Shown: positions 1-9,950, numbered from the stretch's first letter. The stretch is 41,182 bases of DNA from Lacticaseibacillus pantheris DSM 15945 = JCM 12539 = NBRC 106106 (GCF_001311175.1 NZ_BBAI01000021.1:1-41182), one strand, 5' to 3'. A program made the numbers and translations. The notes: generated from the sequence alone by a model not told the origin.

Positions 1-48
1 CTTTAGCACCTAATGTCACTTACGACTTACAGAATCAAATTGGCTAGA
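1..48 (+). ncRNA. rnpB: RNase P RNA (class B), probable 3' end only
   Basis: The first bases contain CTTACAGAATCAAATTGG at about 30-47. CTTACAGAA is the conserved near-3' segment of Firmicutes RNase P RNA, and the following bases would form the 3' strand of helix P1. The context supports this, because rnpB lies directly upstream of the rlmL orthologue (ypsC) in Bacillus and many lactobacilli. Only the tail of the RNA is in the window, so the call rests on a short match plus gene order. Two small hairpins follow (CCGAG/CTCGG at 49-65 and CGGGCTAC/GTAGCCCG at 63-89, which compete with each other), with no good T-tract. Confidence 0.45.
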
Positions 49-89
49 CCGAGTGGTTTTCTCGGGCTACGGCAATTCGCGGTAGCCCG

Positions 90-279
90 GCACGGGCGTG
101 AGCGTGAGGCACGTAGCCGGTCGCGGGGCCCAGCCACTCAACCGGAACCACCGCGCCGGTACGACCAGCCACTACCAGTTCCACCACTTATCAGATCCGC
201 CACCTAGGGCCAGCGTACCTATCCACCGGCCCCAATCACTGCTAAAATAGTATTCAGCACGAATAACGAGGAGAACGAT
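90..279. other. GC-rich intergenic stretch before rlmL
   Basis: I see no convincing gene here. A 64-codon open frame at 13-207 has a rich Arg/Pro composition and no ribosome binding site, so I do not call it. A possible -10 element TAAAAT lies at 243-248 without a clear -35. The rlmL ribosome binding site (GAGGAGAA) is at about 269-275. Confidence 0.4.
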
Positions 280-1408
280 ATGCAATTTAAATTAATGGCC
301 ACGATGGCGGCCGGTCTTGAAGCCGTCACTGCGAAAGAACTGCAACAAATGGGTTACAAAACGCAAACCGAAAACGGTCGCGTCTACTTTGAGGGGGACG
401 AGACAGACATTGTCCGCACCAACGTCTGGTTACGCTCGGCCGACCGCATCAAAATTATTCTCAAGCAGTTTAAAGCATTAACTTTTGATGGTCTTTTCGA
501 AGGCGTGAAGAGTATCCCGTGGGCAGACTACCTGCCGCTCGACGCCGCATTCCCAGTTGCAGGCCGGGCCGTCCGGAGCAAGTTGCATTCTGAGCCCGAC
601 GTCCAGGCAATTACCAAAAAAAAGCGGTGGTGGAGAGCATGGCTACGACTTACCATCGACACAGCCGGTTGCCGAAACGGGCAACAAGTACCAACTGGAA
701 GTATCAATTCTCAAGGACATTGCGACCATCACTATCGACACCACCGGTAGTAGCCTGTTTAAGCGTGGCTACCGTGTTGCCAAAGGTCCAGCGCCACTCA
801 AAGAAAACTTCGCGGCAGCGCTAGTCCTGTTGACCAACTGGCACGCCGACATGCCATTTTACGATCCCACTACTGGTTCGGGTACGATCGCCATCGAAGC
901 CGCGATGATTGCGCGGAACATGGCACCAGGGCGCACCCGCGACTTTGCTTTTAGTGGTTTTAGCTTCATGGATTCTCAGCTGCTCGACCAAGAACGCGAA
1001 CGGGCGATGGCGGCCATTACTAACCCCACGTTGACCATGGTCGGAGGCGATATTAACCAGGAAATGATTGATATTGCGCGTGTCAACGCTCAAAATGCCG
1101 GGGTACTGCACGATATTCAGTTCAAGCAGGTTGCCGTTAAGGATTTCCGTACCGACCTGGAAGATGGCGTCATTATTGCCAACCCACCGTACGGGAAACG
1201 TCTTCAGGACGCCGATGCAGCACAAAAGATTGCTGAGGAAATGGGTGCCGTTTACGGACCGTTAACGAGCTGGAGCAAATACATTCTGTCCGGCGACGCC
1301 AACTTTGAACGTTACTACGGTCACAAGGCCACCAAGCGCCGTAAGCTCTATAACGGGGCCATGCGGGTGGACCTTTATCAGTACTGGGGACGCCGCCCAC
1401 GACATTAA
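280..1408 (+). CDS. rlmL: 23S rRNA guanine-N2 methyltransferase, RlmL/YpsC family (frameshifted in this sequence)
   Basis: Class I SAM-dependent RNA methyltransferase of the RlmL/YpsC family, expected to methylate a guanine of 23S rRNA. The N-terminal half, about residues 1-150, is the ferredoxin-like/THUMP RNA-binding part. The C-terminal half is the Rossmann methyltransferase, with the SAM motif DPTTGSGT and the catalytic NPPYGKR motif. The start at 280 follows GAGGAGAA. The frame breaks twice: in a run of eight A at 616-623 and again near 676 (LP|ETGNKYQ), with the middle piece readable in the third frame as far as YHRHSRLP. Restoring both breaks gives a protein of about 375 residues, the usual family length. 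I read the breaks as sequencing errors. The family is clear; the exact target base is inferred from homologues. Confidence 0.9.
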
Positions 1409-1431
1409 GTTGCGATATTACTGCTGGGGGC

Positions 1432-1459
1432 TTGCTTCTGAGTGGACAAATAGTAGAAT
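1432..1459 (+). promoter_or_regulatory. Putative promoter of pepO
   Basis: TTGCTT at 1432-1437 and TAGAAT at 1454-1459 are separated by 16 bases. This fits a vegetative sigma-A promoter placed about 55 bases upstream of the pepO start. Confidence 0.5.
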
Positions 1460-1516
1460 GAAGCTAATCGCTATCTAATGCTAATTTAATTTTACGACGT
1501 GTCAGGAGGAAACAAC

Positions 1517-3417
1517 ATGGCTTTGAAGACCACTTACAAAGATGATTTATACATGACGGTGAACGGTGAATGGGAGCAGTCCGCGGTCATTCCGGATGAT
1601 AAACCGGCCACTGGAGGTTTTACCGACCTCGCTGATGGTGTGGAGAAGAAGCTCATGGCCGACTTTGCCGCATTTCGTGATGGTCAGGAGAAAGCACCTA
1701 ACCAGTACGTTCAGCGGGCGGTCGACCTCTACCGCGTGGCTGGCGATTACACCCGCCGCGACAAAGAGGGCATTACGCCATTGACACCACGTCTGGCCCG
1801 CATTGCGGCGTTAACGTCTGTTGATGACCTGAACGGACAGGCAGCTGAATGGGACCGTAACGGATTCCCATTACCATTTAACATTGCCGTTGAACCCGAC
1901 ATGAAGGACACCGCGAACAACGTGGTCTACCTCTACGCATTACCGACCATTTTGCCGGATACCACATACTATGCCGATGACAATCCGGCAAAGGAACAGT
2001 TGTTGGCTGCGTACCGAGAAATGGCAACCGGTCTGTTGCGGTTCACGGACCTTGATGCCGCTGCGCAGGCAGAAATGGTCGAGGCGGCCCTGCGTTTTGA
2101 CGCCACTATCGCCGCACACGTTAAGAGCAACGAGGACAAAGCGGATTACCCCGCAATGTACAATCCAACTAGTCGCGCGGACGTCACGGCAAAAATGCGG
2201 CCGTTCGCCTGGGATCAATACCTGCAGGAACTGTTGCCGAGCGACCCTGACCAAATTATCGTAACGGATCCTGGTTTCCTGGACGCCTTTGCGACCATCT
2301 ATAACAATGATACCTTCGCGGACTTTCGGGCGTGGGCTTACGTGAACGAGCTAATTGGCGATTCAACCTACCTTAGTGAAGAGTTACGCCAACTTGCTGG
2401 TACTTACCGGCGCAAGCTGACGGGGCTTCCGGCACTGCCCAATCAGGATAAATCGGCCTACCGGATTGCCAACAGCGCGTTCAGCGAACCGGTCGGTATC
2501 TACTACGGACGCAAATATTTCGGTGAAGAAGCAAAGGGTGACGTAATTCAGCTTGTTCAGCGCATGATTGCAACGTACAAGCAACGGATTGCCGATAACC
2601 CGTGGATGTCCCAGCCCACTAAGGACAAAGCCATCGTTAAGTTGAACACGATGGTGCTGAAAATGGCTATCCTGACAAGGTTAACGCCCGCTACGACCAC
2701 TATCAGGTCGACCCCGATGCCAGCCTTCTGGAAAACATGCTCAATATTAACCGGGCTTCAACCGCCTATTCCATCGCGCAGTTGGACCAGCCGGTTGACC
2801 GGACTGAGTGGGGAATGCCCGGCCACCTAGTGAATGCTTGCTACGACCCTTCGCGTAACGACATTACGTTCCCAGCCGCAATTTTGCAGGCACCATTTTA
2901 CAGTCTCAAGCAAACCGATTCCGAAAACTTCGGTGGGATTGGGGCCGTTATTGCCCACGAAATTACACACGGGTTCGACAACAACGGGGCTCAGTTTGAT
3001 GAGTTTGGTAACCTGAAGAACTGGTGGCAGGATTCAGACTACAAGGAATTCAAACGGCTTACACAGGCCATGATTGACGAATTTAACGGCCGTGACTTTG
3101 CCGGTGGTAAGGTGAACGGTAAGCTCATCGTTAGCGAAAACATCGCCGATTTGGGTGGTATGGCCGCGGCTTTGGCAACCGCTCAACAGGACGAAGATGT
3201 CGACTTGCGGGCCTTCTTCACCAACTGGGGACGGATTTGGCGACAAAAAGACCGTCCGGAATATGCACAGCTGTTGCTAGCAAGCGACGTGCACGCACCA
3301 AATTACTTGCGTGCCAACGTTCAACCGCAAAACTTCGATGAATGGTATGCTACCTTCGACGTTCAGCCCGGAGACGGTATGTACCTCGACCCAGCGCGCC
3401 GGGTGGTTATCTGGTAA
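1517..3417 (+). CDS. pepO: M13-family zinc endopeptidase PepO (frameshifted in this sequence)
   Basis: Cytoplasmic neprilysin-like metalloendopeptidase that cleaves medium-length peptides in lactic acid bacteria. The ATG at 1517 follows AGGAGGAA. The zinc motif HEITH is encoded at about 2958-2972 within VIAHEITHGFDNNG, the third zinc ligand lies in SENIADLGG, and the protein ends in the Trp typical of M13 enzymes. There is no signal peptide or membrane anchor, as expected for the lactobacillal intracellular form. The frame breaks near 2665, where one missing G (KM|GYPDK...) restores a protein of about 633 residues, the normal length. A terminator follows directly. Without the missing base the catalytic domain would be lost, so the break matters if real, but the pattern across the window points to an error. 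Confidence 0.93.
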
Positions 3418-3426
3418 AGCCACACA

Positions 3427-3468
3427 AAAAAAATTGGTTCTTCACTTTCGGGTGGGGAGCCAATTTTT
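3427..3468 (+). terminator. Intrinsic terminator after pepO
   Basis: AAATTGGTTC at 3431-3440 can pair with GAGCCAATTT at 3457-3466, with one wobble pair, followed by T residues. It lies ten bases after the pepO stop. Confidence 0.75.
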
Positions 3469-3620
3469 GCGTGGAGTAAAATTGCGTTGAAGAGTCATCA
3501 ATAACGTTTGCCCACGGTGACTTGACACAAATATATTAATGGCAGTAATAAGGTGAAAAGATTTTTTTTGCATCTTTTGCAATTAAAATGGTCAAATATC
3601 GGAATTTTGGGTGGTTTTGT

Positions 3621-3649
3621 TTGGTGCGGGGCTACGGGCTTCGTATAAT
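3621..3649 (+). promoter_or_regulatory. Promoter of the Mga-like regulator
   Basis: TTGGTG at 3621-3626 and a perfect TATAAT at 3644-3649 are spaced by 17 bases, 53 bases upstream of the chosen ATG at 3702. A second candidate, TTGACA at 3522-3527 with TAATAA at 3546-3551, lies further upstream. The placement of the first pair decides against the longer reading that begins at 3588. Confidence 0.6.
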
Positions 3650-3701
3650 CGAATTAAAGATAGTTAGCGCTAGTGGCATAACCATTATGAGGATAACTAA
3701 C

Positions 3702-5107
3702 ATGCCAGCATACGAACTGTTTCTAAACCAAAAAGAACTGACCAAGCTTAATTTTTACCAGATGGTCATGGACTTGCCGCCGAACGAACGTACATGCTCG
3801 CGGTTTGCTGAACAGCAAGGGGTGAGTGTCACCACCATTTACCGTAATTGGCAAGCCATTACGACGGATTTGCATAAATTTATCCGCCCCAATGAGCAGC
3901 CACCCAAACTGTTGGAGCGTGTAGTGAACCGCCCGAGCACGATATTCCCGCCGCACGTTATGCCGTTTACCTAATGCGCCAATCGTTAGTGGGGGACTTT
4001 ATCCGGTCCGTGTTGACTCAGCCTCAGCGGTCACTGGAAGATATCGCGGCGGCTCACGGTTTGAGTGCGGGCACAGCCGTCCGCCGGTTGCGTCCGCTGA
4101 GAAACTTCCTGGCCCATTTTAACGTCAACCTAACGTACTCGCCCATCGGGATTGAGGGCTACGAACCGGTTGTACGCCTGACACTCAGCCAGTTAATCTG
4201 GCAAATGGGTCAGGATGGGGCCACGTTGTTCCCATACGCGGAGAAACAGGCGCAGATGGTGACCAAGCAGTTACAAGACGCACGGTTAGTGGTTAAAAAC
4301 TGCCCCTTTTTGCGCACACAAAACATGGTCGCCATCGCAATGTTGCGCAATCAACAAGAGCACACCATGCCCGCATTTCAGCCACTACACAAGGTCGTCC
4401 AGCTCACTGGTTATAGTGGGGTGGTGGGAGCGCGTCCGGGGTTTGTGGTCCGCAACCCGCATGACACGGCCCTCATTCATCTAGAAACGCTGTTGGTGGG
4501 CAACTTCCATAGTGAGGCTGATACCGATCTGCAACGCTTCGTTCAGTACCACAATAAATGTCGTTCGGCCTGCTGGCATTTGGTTACCGGAATTACCCAG
4601 CAGGCACGCACCTTAGTGGGCTACAGTAGTTCGCATCGCAACAAGGTCCTGGTGGGCAACATGTTGGCCGTCACCGTAGCAATTGACCTGATTGGCCATA
4701 ATATCCCAACCTTTGACCCCATTGCTCTCGGGGGAAAACGCCCGACGTCCGACTCGCTGGAGCGGATGCTGAAACAGCTTTTCGCGACCCTACCGCCGTC
4801 AATGGGGCACTTCCGCTCATTAGCCAACACCATGATAATTCGGTATATTCCGCTACTCACGAGCGTCATTAACCTCGGTGTCCCCACGGTGGGCATTGCC
4901 CTCGATCCCGAACAGGAGCAACAGGTGTATTCCGCCATGATTGAAATTGCCCGTAGCGTGCCCAGCGTGCAAATTGTTAATAATGAACAGGACGCCGATA
5001 TTGTGGTGACAACGAGATTAAGCGCGGACCCACACTATTTCACCCTCGCTCCGCAGAGCCGTTCATCATGGTTAGCGTTGGAAAAAAAAGGGTCCACGAT
5101 GCGGTAG
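3702..5107 (+). CDS. Mga/AtxA-like transcriptional regulator (frameshifted in this sequence)
   Basis: DNA-binding regulator with the layout of the Mga family. A first winged helix-turn-helix lies at about residues 20-60 (CSRFAEQQGVSVTTIYRNW). A second HTH follows (SLEDIAAAHGLSAGTAVRRL), with a long C-terminal part resembling the PRD and EIIB-like regions of the family. The ATG at 3702 has GAGGATAA upstream. The frame breaks near 3930; reading across gives RPEHDIPAARYAVYLMRQ and a protein of about 468 residues, a normal Mga length. The C-terminal segment (VPTVGIALDPEQEQQVYSAM) fits an EIIB-like fold. The targets are unknown; the nearest candidates are the small gene at 5177 and the regulator itself. 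Confidence 0.75.
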
Positions 5108-5176
5108 TTAAAAAAAAGTTCGCTAGCCAAGTGCCCCGAGATTGCATATACTGTTATCGAACGGGTGAGTATAAAC

Positions 5177-5509
5177 ATGAGCAAAAAGACAAAACAGATG
5201 GAACAAGCAGTCATCATTGACATGGACGTCACGTTAATCGCGTCAGCAGAACGTCACGTCCAGGGTCTAGAAGGTGGCGAGGCCGTACTAAATGCCGTCC
5301 TGAACGCAACCAAGAACGGACTCAGCGGGTTGGACGAACTATTCCACGATGGTGGGATGGTCCGCGAAGACGTCCGGGCAATCGCCACCGGCTTTTTACG
5401 CGACGCAACGGATTTGGAGGGGACGGCCCTTGAGGATCGCGTTGACCAATTAGTTACCGCTGCCCTTAAGTACCTGCGTACGCACCAAAACGATTTTAAG
5501 AACATTTAA
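5177..5509 (+). CDS. Small acidic protein of unknown function
   Basis: A 110-residue protein that I do not recognise. It has no signal peptide, membrane segment or Cys/His cluster. It is acidic and mostly helical in character, and carries repeated small-residue helices (LEGGEAVLNAVLNATKNG and the C-terminal RVDQLVTAALKYLRTH). I chose the ATG at 5177, with GGGTGA upstream, over an in-frame GTG at 5165. The frame is intact, codon use matches the neighbours, and a strong terminator follows, so it is probably a real gene. It lies 69 bases downstream of the Mga-like regulator in the same direction. A possible -10 (TATACT, 5147-5152) suggests its own promoter. Confidence 0.6.
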   Translation: MSKKTKQMEQAVIIDMDVTLIASAERHVQGLEGGEAVLNAVLNATKNGLSGLDELFHDGGMVREDVRAIATGFLRDATDLEGTALEDRVDQLVTAALKYLRTHQNDFKNI

Positions 5510-5519
5510 TTTCTACGGC

Positions 5520-5550
5520 AAAGGGCCGGACCATAGCGGTCCGGCCCTTT
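5520..5550. terminator. Bidirectional terminator between convergent genes
   Basis: A perfect 13-bp stem: AAAGGGCCGGACC at 5520-5532 pairs with GGTCCGGCCCTTT at 5538-5550 around a 5-base loop. It separates the plus-strand small gene from the minus-strand RNase HI-like gene. Confidence 0.8.
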
Positions 5551-5569
5551 ATCGTTAGAGTCCAATCAA

Positions 5570-5973
5570 TCAATTAGCAAGACGCTTCTCCGCCGCGTGT
5601 AGACCGACTTGAGCGAGTTCATGAGCCCGCCGGTTGCTGTGATCGTTGCGCCAGGTCGGAATAACAAGCTTAATTTGGTCGGCTAACTGCACAATGGCAG
5701 TCACCTCCGCAGCAAAGTGCTTGGCGTACTGCTTGTCGAGAGCATCAACCACGATTTGGCTGTCGGTGATGAGAGTGACCTGCTCGTCCTGCCAGCCTGA
5801 TTAATAACAGCCTCAAGCCCCAGTGCAGCAGCCCGAAACTCCGCCTGGTGGTTGGACATTACGGGCAGGGCCACGCTTTGTTCAACGGGCTCACCATGAC
5901 CGACAATTAAAATACCGGCACCACTGGGGCCCGGGTTGCCTTTTGTGGCTGCGTCTGTGTACAATTTAAGCAT
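5570..5973 (-). CDS. RNase HI-like protein (YpdQ/RVT_3 type; frameshifted in this sequence)
   Basis: Small RNase H-fold protein of about 133 residues. The fold markers are YTDAATKGNPGPSGAG at the N-terminus (first metal-binding Asp), QAEFRAA (Glu) and ITDSQ (second Asp). The last acidic position of bacterial RNase HI is replaced by His in NRRAHELA. That change is common in the plant-like RVT_3 branch, so activity on RNA:DNA hybrids is uncertain. The start at 5973 follows AAGGAG on the minus strand. One frameshift near 5795 (INQAG|QDEQVTLITD) is corrected by one base. The gene is divergent from the EbsA-like gene with about 16 bases between starts, so the two share a compact intergenic region. 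Confidence 0.75.
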
Positions 5974-5989
5974 TCAAAACTCCTTCAGG

Positions 5990-6397
5990 ATGGAAAGTGA
6001 TTCTTTGAAACATCAACTTGCATACCAGCCGGCACCCGTCGACTGCATTATCTTTTGGGGCCTCATTGTCTCTGGTTTTGGCCTGACCACCGTGGTACAA
6101 CTAGAACTATTAGGGGTGTCACCCATCACGGTCACGATTGGCCTCATCACCTTTGCTTTTGCCGTTGTTCAACTACTGCGCTACCGCATCGTGGTCACCC
6201 CCACGAGCTTCAAACTGGGGCGCATGATGCCTGGCAACTCGATTACACTTAAACCGGAGGAGGTGACCATCCAGACCCGCGGGACGCACACGCTTACGCT
6301 CATCACGCAACGGTACGGCGAACTCACCATTTCTACGTGGCGCCGAGCTAGCACCGTGGCAACACAATTGCAACAATGGCTCAACCATAATAAATAA
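5990..6397 (+). CDS. EbsA-like small membrane protein
   Basis: A 135-residue protein with two hydrophobic segments, about residues 19-40 ([19 protein letters not shown]) and 45-65 ([18 protein letters not shown]). A soluble C-terminal domain rich in beta strands follows ([29 protein letters not shown]) and resembles a PH-like domain. In lactobacilli proteins of this size and place, next to an RNase HI-like gene, are annotated as EbsA family; I assign it on topology and context, not on a signature motif. I start at the ATG at 5990, since the longer frame would run into the divergent gene. The frame is intact. Confidence 0.55.
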   Translation: MESDSLKHQLAYQPAPVDCIIFWGLIVSGFGLTTVVQLELLGVSPITVTIGLITFAFAVVQLLRYRIVVTPTSFKLGRMMPGNSITLKPEEVTIQTRGTHTLTLITQRYGELTISTWRRASTVATQLQQWLNHNK

Positions 6398-6446
6398 ACC
6401 ATCAAGTTGGAACGCAGTCAACTCACAGAGTGGAGGATTTTTTCTA

Positions 6447-8117
6447 GTGGAAGATATTGAAATTGCTCAGGAAAACGAAGCCAACAAAATCCAAACCATT
6501 ACCGCCGTTGCGGGCGATATCGGTTTGGACCCAACCGATATTGAACAGTACGGTCCCTACAAAGCCAAAATTACCACCTCAGCGTTGGAACGACTCCGGC
6601 AACGTCCGCAGGGTAAACTAGTACTGGTGACAGCCATTAACCCTACACCAGCGGGCGAAGGGAAGTCGACCGTCGCCGTGGGTCTCGCCGACGCAATGCA
6701 CCGCAAAGGTCAAAAGGCAGTGCTGGCGCTACGCGAACCTTCGTTAGGCCCCGTCATGGGAATGAAGGGTGGCGCTACTGGCGGGGGGTACGCACAAGTT
6801 GTACCCATGGCGGATATCAACCTGCACTTTACCGGCGACATGCACGCGCTCACCAGCGCAGTGAACACGCTGGCCGCGCTCATTGACAACCACCTACAGC
6901 AGGGCAACGCACTACATATCGATCCGCGGCGCATCCAGTGGAAGCGTGTCCTCGACATTAACGACCGGGCACTGCGCCACGTCACGGTTGGGCTGGGTGG
7001 CCCAACGTCCGGTGTGCCACGTGAAGATGGTTTCGACATTACGGTTGCCAGCGAACTCATGGCGGTGCTGTGTCTGGCCGAAGACCTTGGTGACCTCAAG
7101 GAACGGATTGCGCGGATTGTCATAGCTTACACATACGGCCGCGAGCCCGTGACCGTCGAGATGCTGGGCGTCACGGGGGCCATCACGATGTTGCTGAAAG
7201 ACGCCATTAAGCCCAACCTCGTACAAACGCTCGAGCACACACCGGTCCTGATTCACGGGGGCCCCTTTGCCAATATCGCGCACGGTTGTAACTCCGTCGT
7301 TGCGACCCGTACCGCACTCGCGCTGGGGGACATCGCCATTACCGAAGCTGGTTTTGGTGCCGACCTGGGTGCGGAGAAGTTTCTGGACATCAAGGCTCCC
7401 GTACTGGGCAAGACGCCGGATGCGGCGGTCGTGGTCGCCACACTGCGGGCACTCAAGTATAACGGTGGGGTGGCGCTCAAGGACCTGCAGACGAGCAACC
7501 TGGATGCCATCCGCACCGGCTTTGCCAACCTGGAGCGGCACATTCACAACCTGCAGCGCTACGGTTTGCCGGTCGTGGTCGCCATCAACGCCTTTGCCAC
7601 TGACGATCCCGCCGAAACCCAGTTGGTGCAGGACTGTGCGCCGACCAGGGGGTCAAGGCCGTCCCGGCGACCGTCTGGGCCGATGGTGCGCCGGTGGGGT
7701 GGAACTAGCTGAGGCGGTTACCGAAGCGCTCAGTGCCACCGAGCCATTCAAACCACTGTACCCCCAGGAGATGCCGGTGGAAGACAAGATTCAGACCGTC
7801 GTCCAGGGTATCTACGGCGGCCGGGACGTGGAGTACGCACGGAAGGCACAACTAGCACTCAAGACAATCAAAGCCAACGGGTGGGACCGCCTGCCAATTT
7901 GTATCGCCAAGACTCAATACTCATTTTCGGACGACCCGAAATTACTGGGGGCACCCACCGACTTTACCATCCACGTGAGCGATATCATCCCCAAGATTGG
8001 GCGGGCTTCCTGGTCGTTATGACCGGCACGGTGCTCACAATGCCAGGCTTGCCGAAGCACCCAGCGGCAAACGACATTGATATTGACGCGCAGGGGCACA
8101 TTACCGGCCTGTTCTAG
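6447..8117 (+). CDS. fhs: Formate-tetrahydrofolate ligase (several frameshifts in this sequence)
   Basis: Makes 10-formyl-tetrahydrofolate from formate, THF and ATP in one-carbon metabolism, feeding purine and fMet-tRNA synthesis. The ATP-binding loop [13 protein letters not shown] lies near residue 70. Further family segments follow ([21 protein letters not shown] split over residues 95-115; [11 protein letters not shown]). The start is GTG at 6447, preceded by GGAGGA. The frame breaks near 7633, near 7690 and near 7999. Each is mended by one or a few bases and gives a product of about 556 residues ending GHITGLF, the normal length. It is transcribed alone: lspA downstream has its own extended -10. 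Confidence 0.93.
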
Positions 8118-8160
8118 CTCGACAAAGCTGGAGTCGTAACTGCGGGTCAATACGGAAGTA

Positions 8161-8233
8161 TGCTACAATCATTAACAGCCAAAGTATCCCGGTCGGGTTC
8201 ACCCAGTGGTGGGTTCACGGCCGGGACTTTTTT
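8161..8233 (+). promoter_or_regulatory. Extended -10 promoter followed by terminator-like leader hairpin, upstream of lspA
   Basis: TGCTACAAT at 8161-8169 is an extended -10. About 18 bases later TCCCGG (8187-8192) pairs with CCGGGA (8221-8226), with an inner ACCC/GGGT stem, followed by CTTTTTTAT. The hairpin therefore lies between the probable transcription start and the lspA start at 8257. It could terminate fhs read-through, attenuate lspA-rluD, or end a short RNA of about 60 bases. Confidence 0.5.
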
Positions 8234-8256
8234 ATGTATTCAAGGGGGAAGTTAGA

Positions 8257-8718
8257 TTGATTATTTACGCAATAATTGCCATCGCCATGATTGCCGTTGA
8301 CCAACTCGTTAAAGCATGGGTAGTGGCGCACGTCGCTATTGGTGGCTACGCAGCGCTCATCCCCGGGGTGATCAGTATCACCCACATCAAAAACACCGGG
8401 GCAGCCTGGAGCATGTTTGAAGGCCAGCAATGGTTCTTCTACATCGTGACGGTCATCGCCCTGGCAGTGGTGGTGTGGTTGTGGCGTGATAGCAGCCACA
8501 AACCGCTGTACCGTACGGGGCTCACTTTGATTACCGCCGGTGCACTGGGCAACTTCATTGATCGGGTGCACCAACACTTTGTGACCGACATGTTTCAACT
8601 AGATTTCGTTAACTTTCCCATCTTCAACGTCGCGGACATGTGCCTCACTGTCGGCGTCATTCTAGTAGTGGTTTACGTTGTGCTGATTGACGGACGTGAG
8701 CAACGGGGGAGGGGTTAA
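8257..8718 (+). CDS. lspA: Lipoprotein signal peptidase II
   Basis: Membrane aspartyl protease that removes the signal peptide of prolipoproteins after lipid attachment. I start at TTG 8257, which is preceded by AGGGGGAAG at 8242-8250; the longer frame from 8206 would run through the leader hairpin. The product has 153 residues and four hydrophobic segments. Both catalytic aspartates are visible, in GNFIDRV and in FNVADMCLTVG, as is the conserved NTGAAWS segment. rluD starts three bases after the stop, so the two are co-transcribed, as in many Firmicutes where lspA-rluD precedes pyrR. Confidence 0.95.
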   Translation: MIIYAIIAIAMIAVDQLVKAWVVAHVAIGGYAALIPGVISITHIKNTGAAWSMFEGQQWFFYIVTVIALAVVVWLWRDSSHKPLYRTGLTLITAGALGNFIDRVHQHFVTDMFQLDFVNFPIFNVADMCLTVGVILVVVYVVLIDGREQRGRG

Positions 8719-8721
8719 GCA

Positions 8722-9625
8722 ATGGATTTAACCATGACGGTCACCACTGAGCGCGGCCGAATTGATCGCGTCATCACGGACCATTTTGCTGACGTCACGC
8801 GGTCGCAGGCCGACAAGTGGCTCCACCTCGGCCTGGTGACAGTGAATGGGAAAACCGTAAAGGCCAGCTACAAAGTCGCGGAGGACGATCAGCTACTGAT
8901 TGCCGCACCCGAGCCAACCGTGTTGAGCGCCCGGCCCCAGGATATTCCGTTGGACATCGTGTACGAAGACGACGATGTGCTTGTGGTGAACAAACCCCAG
9001 GGGATGGTGGTGCATCCCGCACCCGGTCACCCCGACGGTACGCTCGTTAACGGTTTGATGTACCACACGACGCTTTCGCCCATCAACGGCGTGCTGCGGC
9101 CGGGTATCGTCCACCGCATTGACAAGGACACTTCCGGCCTGCTGATGGTGGCCAAAACGGCGCTGGCCCACCAAGGGCTGGCCGCACAACTAAAGGACAA
9201 AACCACCACGCGTGAGTACCTAGCGATTGTCCACGGCAACATTAAGGAGGACACGGGGACGATTGACGCGCCGTTGGGCCGTGACCCCAAGGACCGCAAG
9301 AAACACGCTGTGGTTGCGGGGGGCCGGCACGCGGTGACCCACTTTGCCGTCGTTGAGCGTTTTGGCACGTACACGCTAGTGCGGTGCCGCCTGGAAACCG
9401 GCCGAACCCACCAAATTCGTGTCCACATGGCCTACATCAAACACCCGGTTGCGGGCGATCCGCTATACGGTCCCAAGCATACGTTACCGGGGAATGGCCA
9501 GTACCTCCATGCAGCTACGTTGGGCTTTACCCACCCAGTCACGGGTACGCCTGGAATTCGCGGCACCCTTGCCGGACTACTTTGAAGCGATGTTGGTACG
9601 ATTACGCCGCGGGGACTTCAATTGA
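8722..9625 (+). CDS. rluD: 23S rRNA pseudouridine synthase, RluD family (frameshift near the end)
   Basis: RluA/RluD-type pseudouridine synthase. An S4 RNA-binding domain occupies about residues 12-75 (RVITDHFADVTRSQADKWL). The catalytic domain carries HRIDKDTSGLL, with the nucleophilic Asp, and the TGRTHQIRVH motif. The ATG at 8722 lies just after lspA with GGGGAGGGG upstream. The frame breaks near 9549, where one missing base gives LEFAAPLPDYFEAML and a stop at 9623-9625, for about 301 residues. Family assignment is secure; which uridines it modifies is inferred. Confidence 0.92.
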
Positions 9626-9638
9626 GCGTTTCAGACAA

Positions 9639-9664
9639 TAATGTCCCGTTTTAATGTCCCGTTT
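9639..9664. repeat. 13-bp exact tandem repeat
   Basis: TAATGTCCCGTTT occurs at 9639-9651 and again at 9652-9664 without a spacer. It lies between rluD and the folded region. It could be an operator, a promoter duplication or a chance duplication. Confidence 0.7.
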
Positions 9665-9689
9665 TTCGTTAAATATGGACTTTAGTGGC

Positions 9690-9950
9690 GGTTCTGGCCG
9701 GTGGGAGTGCTGTAGGGTACTGCGACTTTGTGGACCGCTCCACGGTGACCGCTGCTAGGGCGAAACCTCCAACCGCAAAGACCGCGGTTTCCGGTGCTAC
9801 TTAGAGCCTGTCTGCCAGATGCGGGCAGCCAGTCTCTAAGTTCGTCGCGCTGTACGTCACTGCGTTCCTACAGCGGCAAGCCCCTAACAGCGGTCACCGT
9901 TCCGGGTCCAGTCGTCTCCGTACCCTACAGCACTCCCACCAGCCAGAACC
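9690..9950. repeat. Long interrupted inverted repeat (domain A)
   Basis: The outer arms of 31 bases (9690-9720 and 9920-9950) differ at one position. Inner arms of 19 bases follow at 9742-9760 and 9882-9900. Unpaired stretches separate the helices, so this is not a simple palindrome. No transposase or target duplication is seen next to it. Confidence 0.9.

Noticed and set aside
13-207. 64-codon open frame at the window start
   Set aside because: It overlaps the probable rnpB tail, has no ribosome binding site and has a composition driven by GC-rich hairpins.
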